Positions 16,302 through 24,250 of a stretch of 64,000 nt of DNA are shown piece by piece. Numbering within the stretch: the first letter of the stretch is position 1; each line of letters opens with the position of its first letter. The translations under genes and the position numbers were made by a program. Origin of the DNA: Pseudomonas sp. PICF141 (GTDB lineage Bacteria; Pseudomonadota; Gammaproteobacteria; Pseudomonadales; Pseudomonadaceae); NCBI RefSeq assembly GCF_002286815.1, contig NZ_MUNM01000088.1, forward strand, positions 1-64,000, written 5' to 3'. The notes under the pieces were generated by a model that was given only the letters and a program-made list of their open reading frames with translations, had not been told where the DNA came from and did not search any database.

Positions 16302-18058
16302 GTCTTGACCTCCTTGTCTGACTGGACCAAAACCGTGCGCACAAAGCGATTGGCCGTGGCATAGAGTGAAAAGAACTGCGCCAGCACCGCTGAAAACAAC
16401 ACGGCGCTGCTGCCGACGAAATGCTGCGGATCGAGTCGCAACTGAACTTCCAGCCCATTGCGCCAGCCGCGCCAGGCATCTTCGCCGACATGGGCGATCA
16501 CCCGTTCACAGCCAAGGCCGAGCAAGCCTTCGATTTGCCGCAGAGCGCTGGCCTCATCGCGCAGGTTGTGCAACTGGAGGATTTCCTTGAGGGCATCCAG
16601 CGCCTGCGGCCCCTCGACCAATGACAAATGATTGAGGGTCAGTTGCGACACCAGCCGCCAGCGGGATTCGCCATCCAGCCGCGGCAAACTCTGTGGGCTG
16701 GGCGGATTACGCAGACGAGCCCACGCCACGGGACCGGGTCGTTCGAAGCCCAGTGGCGTTCCGGCCGGAAGGCTCTGGGCCAGGTGTCGGTTGGTGCACA
16801 GCAGTTCGGCGGTCAGGCTGTATTCGGTGGCCTCGGACACTGGGTCGAGCCGGGTGTCCACCAGGCTCACCATCAGGTCGGTGCCCAGACGATTCGCAGT
16901 CATGCCGCTGACCCGTCGTGCGTGCCAGTAGCATTGCTTTTCACCGCCGATATGCTGGCTGCCGTAATAAGCGGGAACGCGCAACACACCTTGACTGGAA
17001 CTGGCACGCATCGCCCGGATACTGTGGATCTCGACGCTGTTTTCCCGATGACTGTCGGCCACTAGGCGGTACTCGCTGCGGGTGCCGTCCGGGCGCAGGG
17101 GCTCCGAGGTTCGTGGAAACAGATTGATCACCGGCGTACAGCCCAAGGCGAAATCGCTGGCCTGAAGGTGCAGGCGGTTGGCCGGGGCGCGGTCGAAGAC
17201 GATGTACAGGTAAAGCGTCTGGCTGTCGCTGCTGGCGCCGGCCAAGGGGATATCGAAGAAACTGAATTTGTCCGCAAAGGCGAAATATTCGGCGAGCAGG
17301 CGCATGCCCGGATGCACGCCGTCTTCGTCCGGCAACAGCATTTCGTCGTTGGCAAAACCGACGATGCCTGGCAGCCCCGCCAACACTTTCGGCACGCTGC
17401 CGATGGGGCCGGCCAGCACCTTCACAGCGTGGGCGCCGAGCAGGTCATACAGGCAGGCGTTGATCACCGGGGAGGCGGCAAGATGCACGCGCAGCTGTTG
17501 GATCGCCAACGTTGACCATTGGCTTTCACCCAGGCAACGCAGGCTCAGGCGCAGGGCCGAGCGCGCTTGCGCCACACCGGTCAGGGCCTGGGCTTCATCG
17601 CTGCCCAGCAACAGCGCTTCATTGATTTCCAGCGGCCACAAGCGAACCGCGGCGCTGGTGCGAAAATGGATGCTTTCACCTTTGCTTGTGGTGACGAACA
17701 GCGGCGTGTCCCTGGGCAACGGGTAACCGCTGGCGAGGTTGCCTTTGCTCGGGTCCGGCTCGAACTGCACGATCGCGCAGGAGGGCAACGGCCGCATGGC
17801 CAATGGGTAAAGCTGTTCGAGCAAGGCATCGCTGAATTCGGCGTAATCGTCATCGAGCCGCCGTTGCAGGCGCGCCGCGAGCAAGGCGAAACCTTCGAGC
17901 AGGCGTTCGACATGCGGGTCGGGGCATTCCCCCGGGGACAGTTCCAGGCGTCTGGCGACCTTGGGGTAACGCTCGGCGAAAAGGCTCCCGGCGTGCCGCA
18001 GCCAAGTCAGTTCGCGCTGATAGTAATCGAGCAGTTGCGGGTCAATCGAGTCGCTCAT
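16265..18058 (-). CDS. tssF: T6SS baseplate subunit TssF (597 aa)
   Basis: Large baseplate wedge subunit. The N-terminus is the family signature LLDYYQRELTWLRHAGSLFAE, then the conserved KVARRLELSPGECPDPHVERLLEGFA. The protein later contains INLFPRTSEPLRPDGTR and an SLVEGPQALDALKEIL segment. The ATG at 18058 is chosen by homology to this N-terminus; it overlaps the tssE stop by 17 nt. An upstream in-frame ATG would add 22 residues unlike the family. The length matches TssF (about 590-620). Confidence 0.95.
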   Translation of the reverse strand: MSDSIDPQLLDYYQRELTWLRHAGSLFAERYPKVARRLELSPGECPDPHVERLLEGFALLAARLQRRLDDDYAEFSDALLEQLYPLAMRPLPSCAIVQFEPDPSKGNLASGYPLPRDTPLFVTTSKGESIHFRTSAAVRLWPLEINEALLLGSDEAQALTGVAQARSALRLSLRCLGESQWSTLAIQQLRVHLAASPVINACLYDLLGAHAVKVLAGPIGSVPKVLAGLPGIVGFANDEMLLPDEDGVHPGMRLLAEYFAFADKFSFFDIPLAGASSDSQTLYLYIVFDRAPANRLHLQASDFALGCTPVINLFPRTSEPLRPDGTRSEYRLVADSHRENSVEIHSIRAMRASSSQGVLRVPAYYGSQHIGGEKQCYWHARRVSGMTANRLGTDLMVSLVDTRLDPVSEATEYSLTAELLCTNRHLAQSLPAGTPLGFERPGPVAWARLRNPPSPQSLPRLDGESRWRLVSQLTLNHLSLVEGPQALDALKEILQLHNLRDEASALRQIEGLLGLGCERVIAHVGEDAWRGWRNGLEVQLRLDPQHFVGSSAVLFSAVLAQFFSLYATANRFVRTVLVQSDKEVKTWQPQAGMPLSL

Positions 18059-18485
18059 GACGCACCTCAAGGCCATCGCCGGCCTTCTCGATGACAAATG
18101 CCACGGGCCAATGCTGCTGGCCACTGCGCAACTCGCCCAGTAGCCGAATGCTCAGTTGCTGCGGATGGCCGGGGACCGGATTGACCTGAACCTCGCCCAG
18201 TTGCAGGCGCGGTTCGAAGTGGGTGATGGCCTCGCGCACTTCCCGCGCCAACTGACGACGGTCATCGCTGCGCTGCTGTTGCAAGGCGGTCCAGTCAGCG
18301 ATGCCGTAGTCGAGAATGCTCGGCGGGGAGGTCAGTGGACGTTGGCCGCGTCGGGTGTTGAACAGGCGCAGCAATTCCGTGTGCACCGACTCGAGCAGCC
18401 CCTGGCGATCGAACACCTGCACGGTGTCGACCTCGCTTGAAGCGAGGCGCTCGAACAACGGTGGGAGCATGCCGGTGCCTGCCAT
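18042..18485 (-). CDS. tssE: T6SS baseplate gp25-like subunit TssE (147 aa)
   Basis: gp25/lysozyme-like baseplate protein that starts sheath assembly. It shows LPPLFERL at the N-terminus, then LLRLFNTRRGQRPLTSPPSILDYGIADW, and a C-terminal REAITHFEPRLQLGEVQVNP, all in the order of the GPW/gp25 domain. The EPR motif needed for sheath contact in the family is present (FEPRL). The ATG at 18485 lacks a strong ribosome site; the ATG five codons on is an alternative. It overlaps tssF and follows hcp by 15 nt. Confidence 0.93.
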   Translation of the reverse strand: MAGTGMLPPLFERLASSEVDTVQVFDRQGLLESVHTELLRLFNTRRGQRPLTSPPSILDYGIADWTALQQQRSDDRRQLAREVREAITHFEPRLQLGEVQVNPVPGHPQQLSIRLLGELRSGQQHWPVAFVIEKAGDGLEVRHERLD

Positions 18486-18500
18486 GGCCGACGCGTCCGC

Positions 18501-18998
18501 TTACTTGACGAGCTTGTTGGCGGCCATGTCCCAGGTCGAGGCGGCCGTGCCTTCCTTGGTGCCGTCGTCTTTCTGGGCAGTGAGCTCCCACTTGATCTTG
18601 GTGAAATTCAGCGACAGGGTTTCCACCGGTTTGCCACCGGTACCGCCACTGACGCTGACGTTGGACAGCACGACGTTGGTCAGGGTGTAGATGATGAATG
18701 GCATCAGCTGACCGCTGCCTTCGGCGGCGTTGCGACCAATGGTGATTTTGGCTTCCGGGATCGGTTTGCCGGCGCAGCAATATTCGTTGAGAGAGGGCGT
18801 CGAGCTGTCGACGAATTTGGTCAGGGTGAACTCGCCGATGTGCGGCTTGCCGGAGGTCCGTTCCGAGTTGCTGACGTCGTTGGTCACCTGCATCGCCACG
18901 TTGTGGCTGTAGGACATGACCTCGATCTTGTCCTTGTAACCCTCGAGCAGGCTATCGCCTTTGATGTCGCCGCCGAGGTCGAGAATGATTGCATCCAT
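18501..18998 (-). CDS. hcp: T6SS tube protein Hcp / TssD (165 aa)
   Basis: Forms the inner hexameric tube and can chaperone small effectors in its lumen. The Hcp1 family pattern is clear: MDAIILDLGGDIKGDS at the start, VEVMSYSHNVAMQ-like strand, HIGEFTLTKFVDSSTPSL, AKITIGR, and LSLNFTKIKWEL near the end. The start at 18998 has AGGAG eight bases ahead. A REP doublet separates it from tssC, so hcp may be expressed at a level different from the sheath genes. It has no C-terminal effector extension. Confidence 0.96.
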   Translation of the reverse strand: MDAIILDLGGDIKGDSLLEGYKDKIEVMSYSHNVAMQVTNDVSNSERTSGKPHIGEFTLTKFVDSSTPSLNEYCCAGKPIPEAKITIGRNAAEGSGQLMPFIIYTLTNVVLSNVSVSGGTGGKPVETLSLNFTKIKWELTAQKDDGTKEGTAASTWDMAANKLVK

Positions 18999-19037
18999 CG
19001 CATGAGACTCCTGAAAGTTAATAGTAGGCCAATGCCC

Positions 19038-19141
19038 TGTAGGAGCTGCCGCAGGCTGCGATCTTTTGATCTTGATCTTTCGCTCACGACTCAATTGTCC
19101 GGGGAAAGATCGCAGCCTCGTTGCACTCGGCAGCTCCTACA
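19038..19141. repeat. Paired inverted REP element inside the T6SS operon
   Basis: Arms at about 19038-19066 and 19106-19141 of the GTAGGAGCTGCCGCAGG type; the second arm has a small insertion. It occupies the 172-nt gap between tssC and hcp, both leftward, where it may stabilise or attenuate the transcript. Confidence 0.88.
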
Positions 19142-19170
19142 TGGTGTTCGGCATTACATGGGGCTAGCGG

Positions 19171-20658
19171 TCAGGCGGCGACCGGTGGCGGCAGTGTCGC
19201 GACCAGGCGGATCGATGCGGTCAGTTCTTCGAGCTGGAAGTGCGGCCGCAGGAATACCGTGGCTTTATAGGCACCCGGTTTGCCGGCGACTTCGGTCACA
19301 TCCACCCGGGCTTCACGCAACGGGTACTGCGCCTTGATCTCTTGCGGCGCGTTGTCGTTGATCAGCACGTAGTCGGCGATCCAGTTGTTGAGGTAGGTCT
19401 GCACGTTATCGCGGGTCATGAAGCTGCCGACCTTGTCGCGCATGATCACCTTCAGGTAGTGGGCGAAACGCGAGGCCGCGAGCACGTATGGCAACATCGC
19501 CGAGATCCGCGCGTTGGCGTTCGCCTCGTTGGTGTTGTAGAGCTTGGACTTGTTGGTGGTCTGGCCGCCGAAGAACACTGCCACGTCGCTGTTTTTCTTG
19601 TGGCACAGAGCGATAAAACCGAGGTCGTTGAGTTCTTTCTCGCGACGGTCGGTGATCGCCACTTCGGTCGGGCATTTGAGCGACAGATCGCCAGAGGTGG
19701 TGCGGAAGGTATGGGCCGGCAGGCCTTCCACCGCGCCACCGCCTTCGGCACCGCGAATCGCCGCGCACCAGCCATACTTGGCGAAAGCTTCGGTGATTCG
19801 CTGCGACAAGGCCCACGCGGCGTTGCCCCACAGGTATTTGCTGTGGTCGCTGCCATTGACGTCTTCGACGTAGTTGATGCCTTCCACCGGCGACGTGTCA
19901 GGGCCATAAGGCAGACGCAGCAGGAAGTGCGGCAGCACCAGCGACACATAACGCGAGTCTTCGCTTTCGCGGAACGAGCGCCACTTGATCAGCTCCTGGC
20001 TCTCGAAGACTTTCGACAGGTCACGGGGCACGGCCAGTTCGGTGAAGCTGTTCATGTCGAACAGCCGAGGGCTGGCGGCGGCAATGAACGGCGCGTGAGC
20101 GGCCGCGGCGACGTTCGAGAGTTTCTCCAGCAGGCCGATGTCTTGCGGGTGCCGGCCGAAGGTGTAGTCACCCACCAGCAGGCTGAACGGGTGGCCGCCG
20201 AAGGTGCCGTATTCCTCTTCGTAGATCTTCTTGAACAGTGCGCTCTGGTCGAACTCGACGGCTTTTTCCAGATCGTTCTGCAGCTCTTTCTGGGTCACGT
20301 TGAGCAACCGCAGTTTCAGCCGGGAACTGGTTTCGGTGTTCTGCACCAGCAAGTGCAGGCCGCGCCAGGAGGCTTCGAGTTTTTGCAGGTCCGGGTGGTG
20401 CAACACTTCGTTGAGTTGAGCACTGATCAGTTCGTCAATCTGGCTGATGCGGTCGTTGATCATCGCCACGGTGTCCTTGTCGATGGCCATGCCTTCGTCG
20501 AGTACCTGGGTGGCGAATTCCGCGAGCATGTCGCGGGCGTAATCCTGTTGGCTGTCGTCATGGGCCATGCGGCCTTTGGCGATGATTTCATCGAGCAGAG
20601 ACAAGGTCTGGGCGGTACTGTCGCTGGCTTGGCTCTGGGCGGCGGATGAGGCGGGCAT
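19171..20658 (-). CDS. tssC: T6SS contractile sheath large subunit TssC (495 aa)
   Basis: Forms the sheath with TssB. Recognised from VLHHPDLQKLEASWRGLHLLV, FGGHPFSLLVGDYTFGRHPQDI, LPHFLLRLPYG, and the C-terminal WIADYVLINDNAPQEIKAQYPLR with PHFQLEEL. Length and order match the family (about 490-500 aa). It follows tssB by 28 nt. The protein is cytoplasmic with no membrane segment. The ribosome site AGGGAGAATC is good. Confidence 0.97.
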   Translation of the reverse strand: MPASSAAQSQASDSTAQTLSLLDEIIAKGRMAHDDSQQDYARDMLAEFATQVLDEGMAIDKDTVAMINDRISQIDELISAQLNEVLHHPDLQKLEASWRGLHLLVQNTETSSRLKLRLLNVTQKELQNDLEKAVEFDQSALFKKIYEEEYGTFGGHPFSLLVGDYTFGRHPQDIGLLEKLSNVAAAAHAPFIAAASPRLFDMNSFTELAVPRDLSKVFESQELIKWRSFRESEDSRYVSLVLPHFLLRLPYGPDTSPVEGINYVEDVNGSDHSKYLWGNAAWALSQRITEAFAKYGWCAAIRGAEGGGAVEGLPAHTFRTTSGDLSLKCPTEVAITDRREKELNDLGFIALCHKKNSDVAVFFGGQTTNKSKLYNTNEANANARISAMLPYVLAASRFAHYLKVIMRDKVGSFMTRDNVQTYLNNWIADYVLINDNAPQEIKAQYPLREARVDVTEVAGKPGAYKATVFLRPHFQLEELTASIRLVATLPPPVAA

Positions 20659-20686
20659 GGCAGATTCTCCCTAAGTGGATGAACGA

Positions 20687-21235
20687 TCAGGCTTGCGGTT
20701 CGGCCGGTACTTCTGCATCGCCAGCGGGGGCGGGGGGAGCGGCTTCCGGGCGGGCCGACTTGATCTCTTGCAGGCCCTCGGTGTTGGCAATGACGTCGCG
20801 CAACAGCTTGTCCAGATCATCGTTGCCATCGAGCTTGGTCAGCAGATCGCGCAGACGCTGACGGGCTTCAAACAGACGCCGCAGCGGCGTGACCTGCTCA
20901 ACCACCTTGACCGGATCGAAGTCGTCGATGTGTTTGAAGTTGAGCTCGATGTTGAGTTTGCTGTCGTCGCCGCTGAGGGTATTGGTGACCTGCAAGGTGG
21001 CGCGCGGGCCGATCGAGGCGAGCACTTCGTTGAAGTTGTCGCGGTCGATTTCGGTGAAGCGCCGTTCATTCAGTTTCGGGAGTGGCTCCAGAGGCTTGCC
21101 GGAGAGGTCGGCAAGAATGCCGACCACCAATGGCAATTCTTTCTTCTCGATGGCATTGCCGATTTCGACGTCGTAGGTGATTTGCACGCGGGGCGGGCGG
21201 ACCCTGTCGAGCTTGTGCTGAGTACTTTCTGCCAT
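20687..21235 (-). CDS. tssB: T6SS contractile sheath small subunit TssB (182 aa)
   Basis: First gene of the leftward T6SS operon. It shows the family pattern RVRPPRVQITYDVEIG at the N-terminus, LPLVVGILADLSGKP, and FKHIDDFDPVKVVEQV. The C-terminal tail is acidic, Ala/Pro-rich and likely flexible (EAAPPAPAGDAEVPAEP). The ATG at 21235 is preferred over one 33 nt upstream because family members begin with MAES-like residues before the basic segment. A 229-nt divergent region upstream separates it from tssJ and should hold promoters of both operons. Confidence 0.96.
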   Translation of the reverse strand: MAESTQHKLDRVRPPRVQITYDVEIGNAIEKKELPLVVGILADLSGKPLEPLPKLNERRFTEIDRDNFNEVLASIGPRATLQVTNTLSGDDSKLNIELNFKHIDDFDPVKVVEQVTPLRRLFEARQRLRDLLTKLDGNDDLDKLLRDVIANTEGLQEIKSARPEAAPPAPAGDAEVPAEPQA

Positions 21236-21247
21236 GGTGGCTGACTC

Positions 21248-21275
21248 CGATGCATGAGGCGGGCGCAATGCATCG
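21248..21275. promoter_or_regulatory. Inverted repeat in the tssB upstream region
   Basis: CGATGCAT (21248-21255) and ATGCATCG (21268-21275) form a perfect 8-bp inverted repeat with a 12-nt spacer, about 13 nt before the tssB start. It could be an operator, or a leader hairpin that hides the tssB ribosome site. Confidence 0.45.
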
Positions 21276-21463
21276 GGAGGCCCGTTTCATCGCATTCCCT
21301 TACTGGACCGTAGGTTAGAAAGGGAGGGCAGAGGACCTGTCATTCCTTTGACGAACCTTCCACATTCGTCGTGCTGACCGAACTATCCAAGACGCTAGAA
21401 CAGGTCTATAAAAAAGCAAACAAAAAGCATTTTTGGACCGTATCCAGAAAAGGAAAATTCATT

Positions 21464-21913
21464 TTGTACACGCGTTTTTTTTCTGTGGTGCTGCTCCTGT
21501 CACTCGCCGGGTGTTCGTTGTTCGGGCCTCGTGTCGACCTCGATAACCTGACGCTGGACGTCGCGCCCCGCGCCAACGATGACACGCCGATCGCGGTGGA
21601 TTTCATTGCGGTGAATGACGCGGATCTGCTCAAGCAATTGTCGGGCATTACCGCCCGCCAGTGGTTCGCCGAACGCGAGCAGTTTCAGCGCGACTATCGG
21701 CAGCTGATGACGGTCTGGGGACTGGAGCTGGTGCCCGGCCAATTCATCGACAAACAACCCTTCCCGCTGGAGGGCAAGCGGGCGGCTGGACTTTTAGTCT
21801 TCGCCAGCTATAACACTCCCGGAGCACACCGGTTAAGGCTGGACGATCAGAGCAACGCCTGGCTCAAGTTCGACAGTCGCGAGATGACGCTGGTCAGCGA
21901 CCCTCCGAACTGA
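21464..21913 (+). CDS. tssJ: T6SS outer-membrane lipoprotein TssJ (149 aa, probable TTG start)
   Basis: Anchors the membrane complex in the outer membrane and binds TssM. The signal peptide YTRFFSVVLLLSL ends in lipobox LAGC, so the mature protein is lipidated. The remainder fits the TssJ beta-sandwich (LTLDVAPRANDDTPIAVDFIAVND). No ATG precedes the signal peptide in frame. TTG at 21464, with AGGA nine bases ahead, gives a normal-length lipoprotein. A GTG at 21371 would prepend a charged helix incompatible with export and has no ribosome site. It heads the rightward operon. Confidence 0.85.
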   Translation: MYTRFFSVVLLLSLAGCSLFGPRVDLDNLTLDVAPRANDDTPIAVDFIAVNDADLLKQLSGITARQWFAEREQFQRDYRQLMTVWGLELVPGQFIDKQPFPLEGKRAAGLLVFASYNTPGAHRLRLDDQSNAWLKFDSREMTLVSDPPN

Positions 21914-21920
21914 ACACAGG

Positions 21921-22050
21921 ATTGTGGCGAGGGGGCTCTGTGGCGAGGGGGCTTGCCCCCGTTTGAGTGCGTAGCACTCACAAGATTGTTGGTGCATCAG
22001 CGATTTTGGGGCCGCTTCGCAGCCCAACGGGGGCAAGCCCCCTCGCCACA
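21921..22050. repeat. Paired inverted REP (TGTGGCGAGGGGGCTTGCCCCCGTT type) with duplicated half-arm
   Basis: Main arms are 21939-21963 and 22026-22050. An extra truncated copy of the left arm stands directly in front (21922-21938). The element fills the gap between tssJ and tssK, both rightward. Confidence 0.9.
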
Positions 22051-22132
22051 CAGCTCGCTCCCACAGGGGTTGTGGTGTTCAAGTCAGGCCGCCCATTTTT
22101 GTGCGGCAATAAGTGATGTCGAAGGGAGTCGT

Positions 22133-23464
22133 ATGAGTCTGCTACCTGACGCGGTTTGCTGGCATGAGGGCATGCAGTTATTGCCCCAGCATTTTCAGTT
22201 GCAAGGGCTGCGGGCCGAGGCGCTGGTGGCGCATTTTGCCCAGGCCTGTAATCCATGGTTCTGGGGCGTGACTCGCGTCGAGTTCGATCCTTCGGCACTG
22301 AGCGCCGGACTGGTACGACTGATCAATTTACAGGCGACCTTGCCGGACGGTTTGCCGATCAATCTGCAGGCCGGTGTGGGGCCGATGCTGGAGCTTGACG
22401 TCAGCGAGGCGATCGACGCCACGGACAACGCCACCGTCACCGTTTACCTGGCGATCAGTCCACTGTGGCGCGCCGGGCAGTTGCTGCCGCTCAAGGGCCG
22501 ATTGCAATCGGTGGTCGGCGATGCGTTGCCGGATCTCACGAGCGGCGAGTACCCCGAATCGATCACGGTCTGGCGTCCGAACCCTCGCTTGTGCACGCAA
22601 CTGAACAAGGCGGATTCCATTTGTCTGCCACTGCTGAGAATTCGCAAGGAGGGCGGCGGCTTTCTTCAATTGCCTTACACCCCGCCGACCCCGTGCCTGT
22701 TGCCCGAGTCGGCACTGGGGCGGCGTGTGGCCGGGCTGTGTGCCCGGGCGCGGGAGAAATGCATGTTCCTCGCCGGTCGTTTGCGCCAGGCGCAGCAGGC
22801 CGGCAATCAAGACGATGCGCTGGAAATTCGCCGCCAGTTGACGGCGCTCTGGGCGCGGCTGCCGGAAGTCGAAGGCCTGCTGAACAGTCGAGTGGCGACG
22901 CCTCAGGCACTGTATGGCTTGCTGCTCGGGCTGGCCGGCGCCTGGTCGGCACTTGATCCATTGGCCGGTGTTCCGGCGTTCGCTCCACTGGATTTTCTGG
23001 AGTTGCAGCGCGGCTATGAAGCGGTACTCGACTGGCTTGAAAAAACCCTCGAACTGATCCGCGCCGGATACCGCAGCCTGGCGTTCGAATGCAATGAACA
23101 AACGTTCTCGATTCAACTGCCCGACGATCAGCCGAGCCAACGGCTGGTCATCGGTTTGCGCATGCCCAACGGTGCCAGCGAGCAAGCCGCGAGCGAATGG
23201 CTGCGCGGGGCGATCATTGCCTCGCAGCCGCACATCGCGTTGCTCAGTCGCCAGCGCATGAGCGGTTTGCCCCATCAGGTCATGAGTCGCAACGAGCAAG
23301 TGGCTTACAGCGTCGGCGACGATACGCGGCTGTTCGTGGTGACGGCCGAAGGCCCATGGTTCGACGGGCAGTTGCCGTTGCTGATTGCCGCCCCGGCTTC
23401 CAGGCTGGCCAGCAGTCCATGGCAAGTGGTGTTGTTTGTCGCCCAGGCGAGTGAAAGTGCTTGA
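22133..23464 (+). CDS. tssK: T6SS baseplate-to-membrane adaptor TssK (443 aa)
   Basis: Trimeric adaptor linking baseplate to TssL/TssM. The N-terminal VCWHEGMQLLPQHFQLQ is diagnostic, followed by the shoulder domain (LVRLINLQATLPDGLPINLQ) and the head region near the C-terminus (VAYSVGDDTRLFVVTAEG). GAAGGGAG lies just before the ATG. An in-frame upstream start would run through the REP pair and is rejected. Length matches the family (about 440-450 aa). Downstream, tssL begins 18 nt later. Confidence 0.95.
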   Translation: MSLLPDAVCWHEGMQLLPQHFQLQGLRAEALVAHFAQACNPWFWGVTRVEFDPSALSAGLVRLINLQATLPDGLPINLQAGVGPMLELDVSEAIDATDNATVTVYLAISPLWRAGQLLPLKGRLQSVVGDALPDLTSGEYPESITVWRPNPRLCTQLNKADSICLPLLRIRKEGGGFLQLPYTPPTPCLLPESALGRRVAGLCARAREKCMFLAGRLRQAQQAGNQDDALEIRRQLTALWARLPEVEGLLNSRVATPQALYGLLLGLAGAWSALDPLAGVPAFAPLDFLELQRGYEAVLDWLEKTLELIRAGYRSLAFECNEQTFSIQLPDDQPSQRLVIGLRMPNGASEQAASEWLRGAIIASQPHIALLSRQRMSGLPHQVMSRNEQVAYSVGDDTRLFVVTAEGPWFDGQLPLLIAAPASRLASSPWQVVLFVAQASESA

Positions 23465-23482
23465 TCAAGGAAGGAACGTCCT

Positions 23483-24250
23483 ATGTCTGAGGGCAATGTC
23501 GGGTCGGGTACACGAGGCCTCCATGAAGCGCCGCTGAGCAGTGCTTTTCGCCAGGCCTGGCAGCAATGGTCCCAGGACTGGAACCAGTTGCCCAAGGACA
23601 GCGAGGACGAAGCGCTGGTGGAGGCGGTGGTCGAACTCTCCACGCAAATCTCCCAGCGACTGTGGCGAACCGCATTCGCCAAAGTCGGTGACGCCGCCAC
23701 CGAGCAGGTCAAGGCGCTGGTCTATGCCTTTGTCGCGCTGGTCGATGAAACCTTGCTGTTTACGCCCTGGCCCGGCCAGTCGGCCTGGCAGGAAAAACCC
23801 CTGGAGTCGAGGTTGTACGCCAGCCGTCAGGCCGGTGAGCGGATACCGTTGGCGATCAAGGAACTGCTGGACGAGCAAATCCCCACTACCCGCGATCTGG
23901 CCAACGTCTATTTGCAGTGTCTGGTGCTGGGGTTTGAGGGGCGTCTGCGCGGCGAACCGAATCAGGCCCAGCATGAAAAATGGCGTCTGGCGCTGTTTAC
24001 TTTCGCTTGGCAGCACGAGGCGGATTATGCCGACGTCAGTGCCCGACTCGAACAACCTTCGGCCGCGCCGCCGCTGCAAATGCCAGTGCGCCTTTCGTTG
24101 CCCGACGGTTTTCGCCTGGGCCTGGGGATTGTCGCGATGGTCCTGCTACTGACCGGGTTGGGGCAGTTGTTCTGGCGTGACATTCGTCTGGAGCTCGAAC
24201 CGGTGTTGCAACTGACCGATTCGGTGTCCGCCTCGGAGCAAGACTCATGA
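23483..24250 (+). CDS. tssL: T6SS inner-membrane protein TssL, short DotU form (255 aa)
   Basis: DotU-family protein with a helical cytoplasmic hook domain (residues about 10-195). Family features include LVYAFVALVDETLLF and the GRLRGE-type loop (FEGRLRGEPNQAQ). One C-terminal transmembrane helix lies at about 208-231. There is no OmpA/peptidoglycan-binding extension, so cell-wall anchoring must come from another protein. The ribosome site AAGGAAGG is strong. Its stop overlaps the tssM start by 4 nt (ATGA), indicating coupled translation of the membrane complex. Confidence 0.95.
   Translation: MSEGNVGSGTRGLHEAPLSSAFRQAWQQWSQDWNQLPKDSEDEALVEAVVELSTQISQRLWRTAFAKVGDAATEQVKALVYAFVALVDETLLFTPWPGQSAWQEKPLESRLYASRQAGERIPLAIKELLDEQIPTTRDLANVYLQCLVLGFEGRLRGEPNQAQHEKWRLALFTFAWQHEADYADVSARLEQPSAAPPLQMPVRLSLPDGFRLGLGIVAMVLLLTGLGQLFWRDIRLELEPVLQLTDSVSASEQDS

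Noticed and set aside
9473..21235. Prophage or R-type pyocin tail locus
   Set aside because: The gp25-, gp27/gp5-like and sheath genes occur together with TssJ, TssK, TssL, TssM and ClpV, which define a T6SS; no lysis, capsid or tail-fibre genes are present.
21921..22050. CRISPR-like appearance of repeated palindromes
   Set aside because: Repeats are paired inverted REPs, not direct repeats with unique spacers, and no cas gene is present anywhere in the window.
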